Part shown: positions 24,952 through 38,900 of the stretch, in pieces | Layout of the letters: each line of letters starts with the position of its first letter | Numbering within the stretch: the first letter of the stretch is position 1 | DNA from: Gymnogyps californianus | Lineage: Eukaryota > Chordata > Aves > Accipitriformes > Cathartidae | DNA: 64,000 nucleotides | NCBI RefSeq assembly: GCF_018139145.2 | Contig: NC_059471.1 | Location: 42,715,726-42,779,725, forward strand | Reading direction: 5' to 3' | Notes under the pieces: generated by a model | What the model was told of the DNA's origin: nothing | Database searches by the model: none | The model's input: the letters and a program-made list of their open reading frames with translations, nothing else | Made by a program: the position numbers and the translations under genes

Positions 24952-27900
24952 ATAAGCATTTACATGTAGGTGTCTGCAAGGATGTTATCTTTATTTTCAA
25001 AGATGGGACTTGGTTCAGCTGCCCACAGACAGTGATCAAATGTTTGTGACATCTAGGGTATGGTGACATTCCTTGCAGGCTGGCAGATATGACAAAGACT
25101 ACACAGGACAAACATGCATGATTGCTGGAGGTCAAGTAGGCTATCCTCAGGCAATTCGAATGGCAGTAGACACATGTAGATAAGTGAATTGATCCCTAAA
25201 AATGAAGACCGCGGTTAACAAGAATGAGATTTCCAAATAGATTTCTAAGTAAATATTTGGACACCTAAACACGTCACACAATTTTAAAAAATGCAAAGTA
25301 CCAACATTTCTGCAGAGTTCAGTGTGAATAATCATGTGTTCCCCTAGTCTATGTAGCTGCCATTTCGTTTATTTCTTTTGGCATGAAAAGTTCTCATCTG
25401 TTCCATTGTCTTTCAACTGAAATAAATCTGTAAGCTGATATTTTCACACTGAAAGTGAAGCATACTTTTTCATTCCTCTATTTCAATTAAGACAGCTAGT
25501 AAAATATAGCCAAAGGCATTCCTGAGTTGCTGGTAAAGAGACAGCAAATGCTGTTCATAAGTAACGGATAAAAGTTTCAGCCAGTGATTGGGACCACCTA
25601 GTTTTTGTTAAAAAGCTCTATGCTATTCAGAACAAAACAAAATTAATTTCCAAAGTCAGATTTTGGAACTATCATTTTAGAATTTGATTATGTTTATATT
25701 TCAGCAAGGAATAGTTCATAAAACTCACAATAAAATTTTATTCCACAAAGGTCTAGTTCAGATTTGGAAATTGAGTAATTCTTTTAAAGCTCTGGTTGTG
25801 GCTGAGCCTGAACACCTCAATCAGGAATTGCTTCCACTCTTCAGCCAAGTTTCCTAATCCATAGTCACAAAGGCCCAAAATGACTGCAGAACAACTCTGC
25901 AACCAGTGCTGAATATTCAGGATACCGTACAGCTAATTGAAACTTCTGAAATACTTATATCCAATGATATTTAGTAGTCTTACTTCCTTCTTAGTGCTCA
26001 GGGTCCTATTTTATTAGATGACTTAGAGTGAATCCATTTTTGCAGCTTTGTCTGTCTTGGTAACAGTTTATAGTAAAATTTTCTATGAGGAAAAGTATAA
26101 TGTTTTTCTCTAAAAAAGCCTGAAAACCTGGCATTACTGAGATCAGATATCAGTCCTGCAATTGCAAGGGCTAGTCTTATGCCTTTTAACCATATTCAAT
26201 TCTATTACTTCAGTTACCAGGTACCATCTCTGCTCTGGATGATTTGTTGAAAATACTTGTAAGTAGACTTTCCTTTTCATGTGCAAGTACTTTCAGAATT
26301 CAGAGATGAAAGATAATTCAGTGAGTCTGAATTTAGCAAATTCAAGTTCCTTAAATTTTGCTTTGTTCATTAATTTCACATTGTTAATTTACAATATTAT
26401 CTTAGTAATTTTACCTTACCTTACATACTACTTCAACTAGCATCAAACACATAGCTCAATTTTTTCTATTTCTCCCAGATTGCTGGTGTCTGTAGACTTC
26501 TTGTACATGTCATATCTCTTAATAGCTTTTGAGAAAGCTTCCAGTACTGAGTACTTTTATCTCCACTGATCACAGTGAAAGTTCTGCCTGTGGAGATGTT
26601 ATAGATTTCTATTCCCCAATGGTCTATATTTCAGTTTATTCAGACACTGTGCTTAGATACGAATTTAGACCAAACTCATTCTCCTCTGAGCTGGAAATTT
26701 GTCTTTTCAGGGTTTGGTCACTTCTTTTTGTATTAAGACAGATAGAGATTCCTAAACATTTGTATATATATAGATATGTATAAAATGGCTAGAAAATGCA
26801 GTAGAGGTTTCAAAGTAGGAGACATTACGAGAAATCAAGACCAGCTGGATCAAAAGCATTTATCTCAGTGCTATCATTACAAACCTTTGATAACTAATCA
26901 AAAAAGCCATTTTTAAATTCAGTTTGACAAGCCAACCTCAAACGACCAGACTGCCTTTGAAGTGAGGTAGTATGGCTTGTGAAAACAGTTGAATCATGCC
27001 TTTGCTGCATTTCTTAACGAGGTTTTGCCTTTCAAAATTCTTTCACTGTGAATATCAAAGACCATATCCAGTCTTTTGCTTAGGCCCCTTTGTACCCTTT
27101 TCTGCCCTTTCAGTGTGCCTGAAAGAGCAACAGAGAATTACTCTGGCACAAAGGATATCTGCTTGGTAGAAGTGAGGGGAAGGCAATAATTTTCAACAGT
27201 GCCGGACTTCTGTATTGCTCAATCAGTCCCTACTTGATCTAGGAATCAGACTGTAGGAGAGGAAAGATATCTATCCATGCTGCCTTGGTTATGCCAATGA
27301 ACAGTAGTTCACTGGCTAAAGTTGAAAAACCAATAATTTTCTGAATGGAAAGCATTAATGAAGTCTTATTTCTGTGTTTAAATTTGGAATGGTATTTCAT
27401 GTATTTGGTACAGTAATGCAGTAGTGGAGTAAATTAAACATACATAAAGTTTGACCAAAACAAAAGGGAAGGAAAAAAACCTCATAGAATAAGTGCCTGC
27501 AATTAAAGAAATAGTAACTACTGATAGAAAATATTGAGAGAAAAACACCCTTTGCATGGATAATATCATTACGGCAAGGTTCTACTTCCTACACTAGAAA
27601 GTTTAGTTTCCTAATAGAAAGAATCTGTTTCAAGTAAATTTAATTCTAATCAAAGTTATATGGGCTGCATTATCTCTGCAAGACCAGTGATTGAATGCAG
27701 ATTCCACCAGTTAAAAAAGTTCTTGACTGTCAGGCTTTAAGATAGTTAAGGCAAAATATTCTTTTTAAATTAATCATTTACTACAGCATGACCTTAAGGT
27801 CCTTTATTTGCTCTCTTATTTATTAAAAAAGATACAGTGAATCTGTCATTAAATAAGAAATTGTAACTGAATTCACAGAATTACTTTGTGCTAGATTGAG

Positions 27901-29356
27901 CTAATGCGTTTATGAAATTCATCTTCTTTGTGAGTTTAATAATTTTAGACCATAGAGCTGTTCCATTTTGTTCTGCCTCAGTGTCCATTTATTGCACAAT
28001 TTTGACTAAAATATTAAAAAATATCTACACCTTTTTGTAGTTTCTACAGTTAAGGAAGAATATTTTCAACATGTGTCCCTTTTTTTTCCTATAGCAAGAG
28101 GCAGAATAATTGCCTTTCTGAGAAAAGAGTTTGATCAACAGCAGCCGTTAATAAACAGCACATTTATAAAACATCAACAGCATCAAAACTGTCATAAAAG
28201 AACCTGAAAAAACTTCTACAGGACTTAAATTAAGGTATATATTTATTTAAAGGTCAAAGTATATTTAGAGTAAAATACAGTAAGAACAGAGACAAGATTT
28301 TAAAAGTTTCTACGAAAAGATTCTAAGGCTGATAACTTGTGGGTTAGTCTTTGAAATATGTTTGTCATTCTTCCTATTGCAAAAGGGTTTTATAAAATCA
28401 GTTACATTTATAAAATACCTAGTAAGTAATTAATATCATCCTAAGTCAAATTTCATTTTACTCTCTAGTTGCGTAGATAATGTAAAGTCTGTTATGGAAA
28501 CAGACGTGAAAGCATGAATTTTTTGACAAGAAAAAGCACTGCTGTATTTCAGTATCAGGCAAAACATCCACGTCATTCATAAAGTATTTGTTTGTAGTCG
28601 GTGAGAATATTGTGGGCAGAAAGCATGCAGTATGAAACATATTTTCTCTCTTTACATGACTGTAATTATGTATGCCAAGTATAGTATTTTTCTTAGTTCA
28701 AATGGATTAGTAAAAGAATAACTGAATCATCAATAAGGTACAAGAGCAAAGAAACCCTCAAGCAAAAAAAGCCATGAAAAAAACTGCTCTGATGAGAAAT
28801 ATAATTGTTTCAGTCGTACTTTCTTATCTTGTTAGCTTGGCATGAAATTTTGAAGTGTTACTTCAGCTTTAAAAATCACAATTACAGCATATTAATACTT
28901 CATTTATTTAATAATATTGAGCCAGTTCCCTAGTTTTTACTGAAGTATGAAAATTATCAGTGCATTGCAATTATATGGATGACTTGAAAAAAAGTCTTAG
29001 ATCATTTAGTCTGTGACCTTCACAATGAACAAATCCTTCTCAATTCAATGAATTCAACCAGTAATGAAAGATTCAACTGAAGTTGGTCTACTGAGTCAAA
29101 AGACATTTCATTTTACCCCAATATTAGTTATTAAGAAGTTAATCAAGTTTCAAATCAGAAAAATAGAAATATCAGCTAACAGTGGAGAAGGCATGGTATT
29201 CTGTTCTGCTGAGTATAGTAGGTATTTGATAGCTGCTGTCGCCCATAAAGATATTTAGTTGAGTATCAAATTAGGTATTTAGCCTTCTTTAATTTCAGTA
29301 ATAATTAGATGTTTAAATATCCTTCCAGATTTTCACATATGTGGAAATAAGAAAGC

Positions 29357-29416
29357 ATGTGTATACGCATGTATGTACACACACATGAATACATGTGTGT
29401 ATACATGTGTGTATGT
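29357..29416. repeat. TG/CA-rich degenerate microsatellite
   Basis: Interrupted GT, GTAT and CACA tracts with repeats of ACATGTGTGTAT. The minus-strand frame 29305-29544 runs through it and reads as Tyr/Thr/His-rich low complexity, so it is not coding. Confidence 0.85.
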
Positions 29417-32372
29417 AAGCCAAGTAAATGCCTACATTTGGTCAGGGGAGTATCTAGACTTGTCCGACTGCACTGAGCAAGGGCTTCCTTCAGGTCCCAG
29501 CATAGAGGCACTAAGTACTCTTTGAGACAGGCTGGGATTCTCATACTTCATCTCCCACTAAAGATAATAATTAAAAGCCAGACTTTCAGAATAATCCAGA
29601 ATGTGGGATGTTCATCTTTTGCAGTTTTGACCATGAGAGATAAGACAGTGATTGCTGAATGCTATATAAAATTCTGTGCTTAATTGTGGAAGCTGCACAA
29701 TTGAAAAATTGGCTGTGAATCTTTCTAGGAGTTATCCACACTGCCTCCCGCTGTCTAGATTGGTACATATGTTACATTTAAAACCTTAAGTTAGATGGAG
29801 TGACCCGATTGCCTTTTCCTATGAGGTATTAGGACTGAGTAAGTTAACTCACCATGTCTGCTTTGTCTGAAGTACCCTTACATGCCCAAATTAATGCATA
29901 CCATACTACGTTATATTCATTATCTATGTAGAATTTGTTGTCCACAAAATTTATAGAAAAAAAGAACTATGTAATAAAGACAAAATGTTTCTTATTACAA
30001 AAAATGAATGGCAGACCTTACAGCAAATGACAGTCATGCTAGTTGTCTACCAGTCAATGGTCAGCTAGTCCAAAAATCCTGTTTGTGTGGGTGATGGATG
30101 AAGAGAAGTGCATGGTGGGGCGTACACACTAACAGATGTAGATGTGCAGTAAACATGCAAAATAGAAACGTGGCCTAAGCATCTGGGTGCCTGACCATAG
30201 CATATCAAGAGAAAACAGGCTCATCACGTTCCCACCCTGCAACGCAGCAATGTCTTTAGCATCTGCCATGTTTCCTAATAATCACTTGGGTTCTAAAGAG
30301 CAATACATCCTAGCTGCATATGTGTCTGCCTTGGACTGTAGGAAAAATATTGGTTTTACTGTAAAGTTTCATGATTTTTCATTGTCCTCTTCTAAGAGTC
30401 ACATATATTTACCTAACTCGTATCTGTTCTAGTCCTTTTTAAGGCTAGCCTAGCCACATAAAAAGAAGTAAGCCTGTGCAGAGATTCCTATTTTACAGGC
30501 TGGATGTAAAATACCAAGTTAAATCTTGCTTGAAAAAGAGAGAATATGATGCATATTGAATTGAATTGCACATTCACTGAGCTGCATGGGACCCTCACGT
30601 AGGAAATACGAATTTGTGTGCAAAAGTACAAAAGATCAGACCAGGGCACTGAATTAGTAATAAGCTTTAATGATTCTGCTAAGAGAAAATGCCACAGATA
30701 GTTTATTATATGATGCATGAAAGGCAAAGAAGCAGAACTCCTGGAGGAGGTTGTAATCAGCTACGCAATCAAGTTTTGTAGGTAGTTATATGAATGTAAT
30801 ACATTGCTAATTCTCTTGTGCCAAACACTGAACTGCTATTAAGGACTTTGTGGAATTATTAACCTATGTCTCTCCGAGGTCAGTATACAGCAAATATACT
30901 TCTGTGAGTGACTAACTACAAGACAATTTTGAGAACCTTTCTTGTGCACACACTAATTTGGTTTGAATTTTGCTATTTTCTTGAAAATGAAGGTTCAGCA
31001 AGCTAAATTTTCTGATGTTCACTTTGTAACAATGCATAATAGTCATAAGGGACATATTAAACTAAAGCAACTGCTATTTACCAAAGGCACAATATTGATC
31101 TAAATAACACAAGTTTCATTCCAGCTTTGTCTCATTAAATGACCTGAAAACAAAACAATCCTCTGCACATATGCCAGCGTCTGTATTGGCCAGCTCTCTG
31201 TGTTTCCCATTCTAAATGAAAAAGAAAATAGCTGGAAAAGTACTGCTAAGACAATAATCTAATTTATGGTAATCCATTACTAGATGAATCCAACTATTGC
31301 AAAACTGGTGGAACTGAATGAATGTAACTGAATATAAATAAATAAAATCCTTTTTTAAAAAATAAAGCTAGATGTTATTAAAGCTTCTCCACCTAATGAA
31401 TGAAACTGAGAACGTAGCAAATGAATTTGCATGTGTGTGAAGGGAAAAAATAGTAAATATATATATACACATATGTATTTTTTTTTAAAAAATCCTTGGT
31501 ATGTTCTATTTCTATGAATGCTTAAGTAGAATTAATAGAATGTGGAAGCCATTCTAAATTCTATCTGCTACCATCAAGCGACAGACAAAATCTGACATAA
31601 ACAATTGATAATAAATAATTTCATAAAGGACACAACCACAAAATCACACTTTTATGTTGGACTGTCTTTCAATAAAAATATGAAAAGGGAATACATCCAA
31701 ATATCAGTGACTAAGATAAATGGGAAAAAGGAAGAAAACATAATTGATGGAGAAAGATAAGGCTTTCCAAACAACTCCAATGTTAAAGATGTTGGATTGG
31801 ATTAAGACGACCTATGTCTAGGGTTTTGTTCCTATAAAAGAAAATATCTCTGAGTCAGTTTAAGCATCTTGCCCTTAGTATTTGTATTGCATTTTCCTGC
31901 TTAAAAAAATCACCAGTCACAATTTTGACATCTTTCTTGAGATTATAAATTGTGACTCATGTCCTCAAGCATGTTTGAACATTTGGTTACTTCCTTTGGT
32001 ACCAAATTTATGAAACAAGAACCACAGATAGAGCTTTGGCACAAACCTCCTGAAAGCTCAAATGCTTTAAAAATGTTCAACTTAGCTTTTTTCAAAACTG
32101 CTATTAAAAAAAGATGAACCCTGGCCAGAGTTGGTCATTTGCCCCAGGATGGACCTGCTGCTTGGGTACTTGAAGCCCATCCCCATTCTTCATCTTTCAC
32201 CTTTGCCTAATTTAAATTGCTTCCTTACTGGTTTCCAATAATCCTTTCTTTTCCAAACTCCATTTAGACACCATTTGATGATAGGAAACCTGATCTCCTA
32301 ACTCAACACAAAAATGTCCAGTATGTGGCAATTGTTTCATGGTTAAAAGTGTGCAAAAACCAATATTGCATT

Positions 32373-33157
32373 TGTACTGTCTGTAAGTGCCCAGGTGCTG
32401 GCAGTGGGGGCTGCAGGGGCGGCCTCTGTGAGGACAGGCCAGGGCAGCCCTGTGCTGGACACAGCCGGTTCCAGCCGGCTCCAACGGACCCACCGCAGGG
32501 CAGGGCTGAGCCGAGCAGCCACGATGGTGGTGCCTTGGGGAAAACATATTTAAGAAAGGGCAAAAAATGTTACACAGACAGAGTGAGGACAGAAAAAAGA
32601 GAGTAAGAAACAGCAGAGGGAACACGAAAGTCAGAGAAGGAAGAGGAGGTGCTCCATGGCACCGAAGCAGATGTCCGCTCTGCAGCCTGTGGAGGACACC
32701 ACGCTGGAGCAGCAGGATATTTCCTGAAGGACTGCAGCCTATGGAGAGCCCATGATGGAGCAAGGGAAATGTGTGAGGAGGAAGGAGCGGCAGATAGGAG
32801 CACTTATGGACTGACCGCAATCCCCATTCCCCATCTCCCTGCGTGGCTCAGTGGTAGGGGTAGAGGAATCAGGAATGAAAGACATAAGTTGATCCTGGGA
32901 AAGGGGGGAAGAAAGGTGGTGTTTTCAAATTCATTTTTGTTTCTCACTACCCAGAATCTATTTTTATTAGCAATAAATTACATTGATTTTCCCCAAGTCA
33001 AGTCTGGTTTGCTTTTGACAGTAATTGGTAAGTGATCTTGCTGTCTTTATCTCAACCCATGAGCTTTCTCAGCCTATTTTCTCCCCCCGTCTAATGAACG
33101 ACAGTGAGTGAGCAGCTGGGTGGGCATTTGACTGTTAGCCAAGGCTAACCCACCACA
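32373..33157 (+). mobile_element. solo LTR, diverged relative of the 45832-46987 LTR
   Basis: This element of about 785 bp begins TGTACTGTCTG and ends CTAACCCACCACA. Its first 23 bases align without gaps to the start of the LTR at 45832. The two share the TATTTAA box after GGAAAACATA, the AGGAGGAAGGAGCGGCAGA block, an AATAAATTA polyadenylation region (AATAAA at 32972-32977) followed by CCCCAAG, and the GTAATTGGT motif. It has about three copies of the GGAGCAG unit against about nine in the other. No exact flanking duplication is seen, so it is older. It sits in a KLHL1 intron, antisense to the gene. The long frames on both strands at 32212-33035 are by-products of its GC-rich sequence. Confidence 0.85.
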
Positions 33158-35379
33158 ATAATGCATAAGTAATTCCCAGGTCACAGCATCCCCTTTCTCC
33201 TTCCCTCATTGTACAGTGCCTAAACACAGATGGAAACTGCAAAAACAATTGTAACAGAAATACTAATATTAAGGATAATACTAAAAAATACATTGCTACT
33301 TCTTTGTTGAAAGAATCAGATACAAATCAGATAGATATTGATGGGGAATAATATTCTCCTGCAGCATTTCTTGTTGCTCTTTTACTTTTCTTCAGAGAAA
33401 ACAAATACTTATAAAACTTCTTTTTCTCAAATAAAAGAAAAGTAAAAGATGATTTGAAAGGGCACTTAAAATAGTTCTATTTTTAAAAGTTAAGATTAGA
33501 CAATTCCTTGCTTTTTGTCATCTGTCATAGATCAATAATAGTGTGTGATATTTGATATAAACAAAAGTAGCAGGTGGAAATATCAAGTTCACTAAAGCAC
33601 ATCTTTGAGGATATGGCAATCAATAAAGGGCAAGAACTCCCTTCTTGTTTCCACAAGATGTTACCATGTGAATGAACTGCTTCCCAGTGCATGCCAAAGT
33701 CATTATATTTGACGCTTAACTCAATGTACTGTTGTGATGTTCTACCATGAAAAGTCTATCTGCAAATCATATTAACAGTTGAGTATTTTGTCCTTTTGTA
33801 GTACAGATTTACTGATATCTGTTAAAGAGAACAAAAATAAAGAGCCAGTCTTTTTACCATGAAAGCTATAGTTACATAAAAAGAATGTTGATAATTTCCA
33901 ACATACAAGTAAAAATTCGGGAATATTTTTTGTAATGTAATTTTTATGGCCTTATAATAGGAAAATCTAGAAAATTTTCAGTTATAGTTGCGTCACAAAA
34001 TTATTTGGAATAACATAAATCTGTATGATACAAAGAGTCTCTTTTAGATATATATTCCAGAGGAAAGTGTGTAAACTTAATTTCATTTTTACTTACAGTT
34101 TCCCCATTAGAATAAAATTTGTTCTGAAATTAAATTACATTAAAAAAATTAGTGTAAAGGTTCAGTGTTCTTAGGGAATGCATGCTTCATATATTAGAGA
34201 CTTTTTAATAGAAAGCTAATAAATAACTACTGTAGTCTTGGAGACAACTACATTTAAAGTTACTGAAAAGATTAGTATTTATTGAATTGAAACTGTCAAC
34301 TAGATTTTTTTTTCTTCTTGATTTTAAAAATGAAGAAATTAAGACATAATCTTGAAACAGCAGGTGATAATTTTAAAAAGTTTCTGGAAAAGATAAGATT
34401 TTTTTTTGTACTTTTCGTTCCTTGGTGCTGCTAACTCATGCTGTAGAAGAGTACTATGGCTTCAGCACTATCTCCTGTAAACTGTAGAATACTAGTCTTA
34501 CATACTATATATTGCATACTAGTTACATGTCACTTATGTCAGCCCCCAAAGAACAATTCAAATAAATTACCCAACTTCTGACCTCTCCTGTTATCTGCAT
34601 ATAAAAACAACCGTCCCTTCCCAATTTTTTTAAAGTGTAAATCTACATTTCACATTTAATGTTTTAATGCCCACATCTGTTGCTGATGTGAGAAAGTTCA
34701 TGCACTCTTTCTCTTCCAGTCTGTGCAACAGGGTTGTTAACAGTAACAAGGCGGAAAAGACAATGCTGTTTCCAGATCAGGAGGAACTACTGACCGTGTT
34801 TCATCCCATGAAACTCTACAGTCATGGCAAGTGCTACAGTAACTACCAAAGTATGTTAAAAATTAATAAAGGCATCCAGTTAAAAAGAAAATATATATAT
34901 ATATATGTATGTATAGTAAGGCTAACATCCTTTCACACTTCCATTACTGTTTAACTATAAGAAAGGTATGAGGATGAAGGAGATGGAATCTCCAAAGCCT
35001 CAATACACATCATTACTGCTACACAGCACCAATTGTAGATTTGGGAAAACAAAACATTACTGAAGGAATTTTCAGTAGGAAAGGAAAATTCTCGGATTCT
35101 AATCTTTGCTGTCAAGTGAAAACAGATAACATTACCCTTTCTATGAACCAATAAACATGCATTTAGATCCCGATAAGAGTTTTGTGTACACCCTCTTGTT
35201 GTGTCCCTATCATTTTTATTCTATTTCTACTTTCCCATCTGAGTTTTCATTGTATCCCTCTGTTCCTTTGCCAACTGTAATACTTCTGTTGTTTTCCTTT
35301 GGTATGACAGGCATTCTTGATAGTCATGGTACCCCCTATTCAAACTTTGCACTTTCGGTTAAACTTTCTTCAATATGCA
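33158..35379 (-). other. KLHL1 intron, unique AT-rich DNA
   Basis: No gene or named repeat is seen apart from an AT/GTAT microsatellite at 34891-34915. The short open frames have no domain character. Confidence 0.65.
34891..34915. repeat. (AT)n/(GTAT)n microsatellite
   Basis: About nine AT dinucleotides followed by GTATGTATAG. Confidence 0.9.
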
Positions 35380-35960
35380 TGACCAGAATTCAACACAGTA
35401 TCCCAAATAGCATCAATATTTCCACAACGAATAAAACTTTATGTATTCTTCAGTTGCATTTCCTTTTTTCACAGATTTCTTCTACTGGTTTTTCTGTACT
35501 AACAAGGTACAGAGCTTTTTTTCCCTCTTCTGCCACTTTGTACCTTTAGTTTTCTTCAAACACAAGACTTGCTCATTCACTTATATACTATTAAATATCC
35601 CATTTGTGTTGCTTCTTAGGGTCATCCAAATACTTCTGTAGAATAGCCCAACACGTACCATATGATAGTGTTCCTTTCGGTGCCACTTTGAATGGTCTGA
35701 TAATTTAACTGGCATGCTCCTGCTATTACACCCCTTTATCCCAAGGCTGATCTTTAAAGAATTCCAGCAGTAACTTTGTGATGTCCCAGTTGTCACATAT
35801 AGTTATTTTCTTCTTAAAATCCCTGTACTATTCATCTTTTTTCCATCTTAACTCATTATTTCCTGTGAAACACCAGATGAACTGCTTTATTGAAAATCTG
35901 GTAGAATAAATCTGCTATGTGTCTTTCCTTTATTTAGAAAACCACCTATCCCTTTTATTA
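35380..35960 (-). mobile_element. decayed CR1/L3-type LINE fragment (RT region)
   Basis: On the minus strand the stretch near 35880-35950 reads as a damaged form of the reverse-transcriptase block around the YLDFSKAFD box. The stretch at 35380-35410 reads as a damaged LEYCVQFWS block, which lies downstream in the same ORF2. Their order and spacing of about 500 bases fit one LINE with deletions. All frames are broken by stops, so this is an ancient copy. The edges are approximate, and the middle part is too diverged to align by eye. Confidence 0.5.
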
Positions 35961-38900
35961 GTTGTTCTAGCTGCCCTTAGGTTTTGGAAGCCGCTTAAGA
36001 AAAGGAATATTGTTTGTGTTCCCGATGGAGGGATAGTAACTACTGTATCCTATTACTGTGGGAAATCTGAGGGTAACAAGCAGGTGACATTCATGCTTGG
36101 AGAGGAAGATGTTCTGTTAAGCCCTCATGGGTGCAACAGTACTGTGACCTCAAAATGTAATGATGCAACCCGATTATACAAAAGAACTCTGTGAACTGGA
36201 CTAAGTTTAAAAAAAAAAAAAAAAGTACTTCAGACACTTATTTTTCTGAATTTCTGACAAACTCAGCAGAATTTTACGGCTTCAATAATTAGAAGTTTTT
36301 TTCAGATGCACATGTTGACACAATCCTTCTCAGGTTTTAAGAAAGATTTTGATATAATATAGCATTTTCAGTTAAAATTTTAAAATGTATTTCAGTGAAA
36401 TAACATTCATTTCTGTGTGCCCTGTTTTGCCAAATTCAGATAGTATTGCTTTCTATTTGTTTGAGCTGCAAAAAAATTGATAATTGACTTGCACAGACTA
36501 TACAAGTGAGCTTCAAAAACATAAGTAAGCATAAAAAGGTTCAATACATTAAAAACTAATAAGAAGTTACTTACAAATCAATCATCTCAGAGCCTAAGGA
36601 GATCAGAATCTAAAAGGTTTTATTTTTTATTTATTTCCACCATAAGCTTATAGAAAAATACAATTTTCATCCAATTTTATGGTAAGATATATAATTTTTT
36701 TCTGCTTAAAATGGCTTTAACTGGAAAACCAATGAAGCAGACCATAGAGGTATGGATGATCACATATGGAATAGTTTCCAGCGTTAAAACAAAAAAGAAA
36801 AGACTATATTTTTTCAAGTATTTAAGAAGCTCACATTTGAGATATTTAGCATACAGTATCCCTCTTATGTAAAGTGCCCAAAGCAGTGTGGGAGATACAC
36901 ACATAGAATACTTTCTAACTGTCTCACTTCAAAGGTAGTCTAACCCTGCTGCATTATATTTATTTACTTATTTAATTCAGTACAGAAGAAAAGAAACATA
37001 AGGAATAACCAGAAGACTCCTCAGAACTTCCATACTAAAATAGTTTCTCCTTTGTTGAACGTTAAAGCCAACATCTTGTTTCTCATTGCGACATCAATTT
37101 CTGATATCCTTAGAATTTCTTTAAAAAAAAAAAAATCCATAACTATTTGCCTATTTCAAAGCAAAAATCTCAGATGAGGAATGCAGCATATGTCAGTTGG
37201 GTGGAACAGCAGTGTAGTAAGAATAGCACCAGAGAGTTGAAAGGTTTGGTCCTTACATATGTCTTCAAGTTTCAGTTCTTGGCATATGAGATATTTTTTA
37301 AAGATGGTTATTCAGATTTTAAAAAAATAAAAATCAGTAGTATATTTGCTATTTGCTTCAGTGAGACCACTGCTTTTCAGTTTTTAGTGGTGTCCATTCT
37401 ACCTTTCTGGGACACAGATAACATCTCTTTTCATTTAAAAGTGTTCTATGTAAGTCATGCAAAATTCAATTGAGCATTTATTAACTGAGAAGCATTAAAT
37501 ACACGCTCAGCTGTGCAAAAGAAACATACCTGGAATATATATATACATAATCATATGCATCCCTTCATAATTTTAGATCTATATTTGCAGGGTTATTTGT
37601 CTGGGTCTTGTCTCTGCTAGTTTGCTGCATGGCTCATACACTACTGAAACCAGATTTTTTTAGAGTAACAGGGTTATTAAAGCAGCTTTGTGCATTTGAT
37701 CTACTCTAGAACATTTCAATGCCAATGTGACTTAGAGAAAGCAATGACAATTAAGCTTCAGTGGTTTGCAGATGATTTCACAACATAAAACTAACTCCCA
37801 ATGTCATGGATGAGAAGTAGATCATCTGAGTATATGATACCATGAATTAAATAATATAATATTAATAATGAATGCATCCAATAAAGCCTATTTAATCCAG
37901 AGTTACTCTGCAAATAGGACACAATTGTAATATGACAAACTCATAAAATTAGTTAACACTTTTAAAGCCTATAGTTTTAATTAATTTGAGATTCAATTTA
38001 AAAAAAAAAATCTGCATATTGTCATAATGATGGCATTATGAGTACTCTGTCACACCTCCTGCTGCTGCTACAGAAAGGTACACAATCTCCTGTAAGTCTT
38101 GTAACATAGTTGTTTGTGGGCTAAATTAAACTCCTTGTTTGACTTTTATATTCAGTGACTCTTACAGTCAGTGGAAAGAGTCTGACAATCCCAGAAATCA
38201 ATGCAGCCTACTTATCTCAAGCCTATATCTTAGGTGTGAGAAGCACAACCTAATATAAAGGATTTTTGAGAGTTTTTTTCCAACTGTATAATCAAAACTG
38301 AATGATTTGCAACTGGAAGAAATGGGGTGGGCAAAATTTAGTGGGTTGTTGAATTATGCAATAGCATAGTCTACCATGAAACCCAATAGCCTTAATAAGT
38401 CTTTTTGTCCCTATATATTTTTTATCTTAACTTTTATTAACTATTTTTTTAATGTCCTCAACATTTAATCTCTCATTCCGTCCCACATCTGCAGCTGTTT
38501 CTCATCCTTTCTTCCTTGCTGTTGAGTAGCAATAAAGTATGAGAAAAATAATATTCCAGAAATTTGCCTTACTTCATTGCTCCTACTATCCCCAAGGGAT
38601 TCTTTACTGACTGCCTTTTATTTATGTTCAGTTGTCTACAATGGGATTCATCTTCCCTGCTTAAAGATCCAAAACATAGAAGTCAGAATCTGAGACAGAG
38701 TCCTCAGGTTTCCTATATAGTTAGTAGAGAAAAATGGGCACTTACAGAGCACAATTCATGCTGTCCTAACATAAATGTCTAAAATAAGTAAGACAAATGA
38801 TATCCTGAAAGTACATATTTCTTCCATTGACCATAAGGCGAGCTTAGGACGATTGGCTCAGTTGTAGATGTCTATCCAAAAATATCTTAAGATTAGGTGT

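Larger units (their letters stand above)
23112..32372 (-). other. KLHL1 intron (left part), mostly unique DNA
   Basis: This is part of the 16.5-kb intron between the kelch-3 and kelch-4/5 exons. It contains an A-run near 23692-23709, a TG/CA simple repeat at 29357-29416, and a small inverted repeat at 24928-24951. Old-repeat words (GGTGTCTAC, GACACCTACATG) occur around 24710-25280, and I cannot assign them to a family. Open frames in this interval are short and unrelated to known domains. Confidence 0.7.

Noticed and set aside
32212..33035. Open frames of up to 202 codons on both strands
   Set aside because: Same cause as above: most of the stretch is the GC-rich LTR at 32373-33157. The protein reads are low-complexity Ser, Pro, Leu and Cys.
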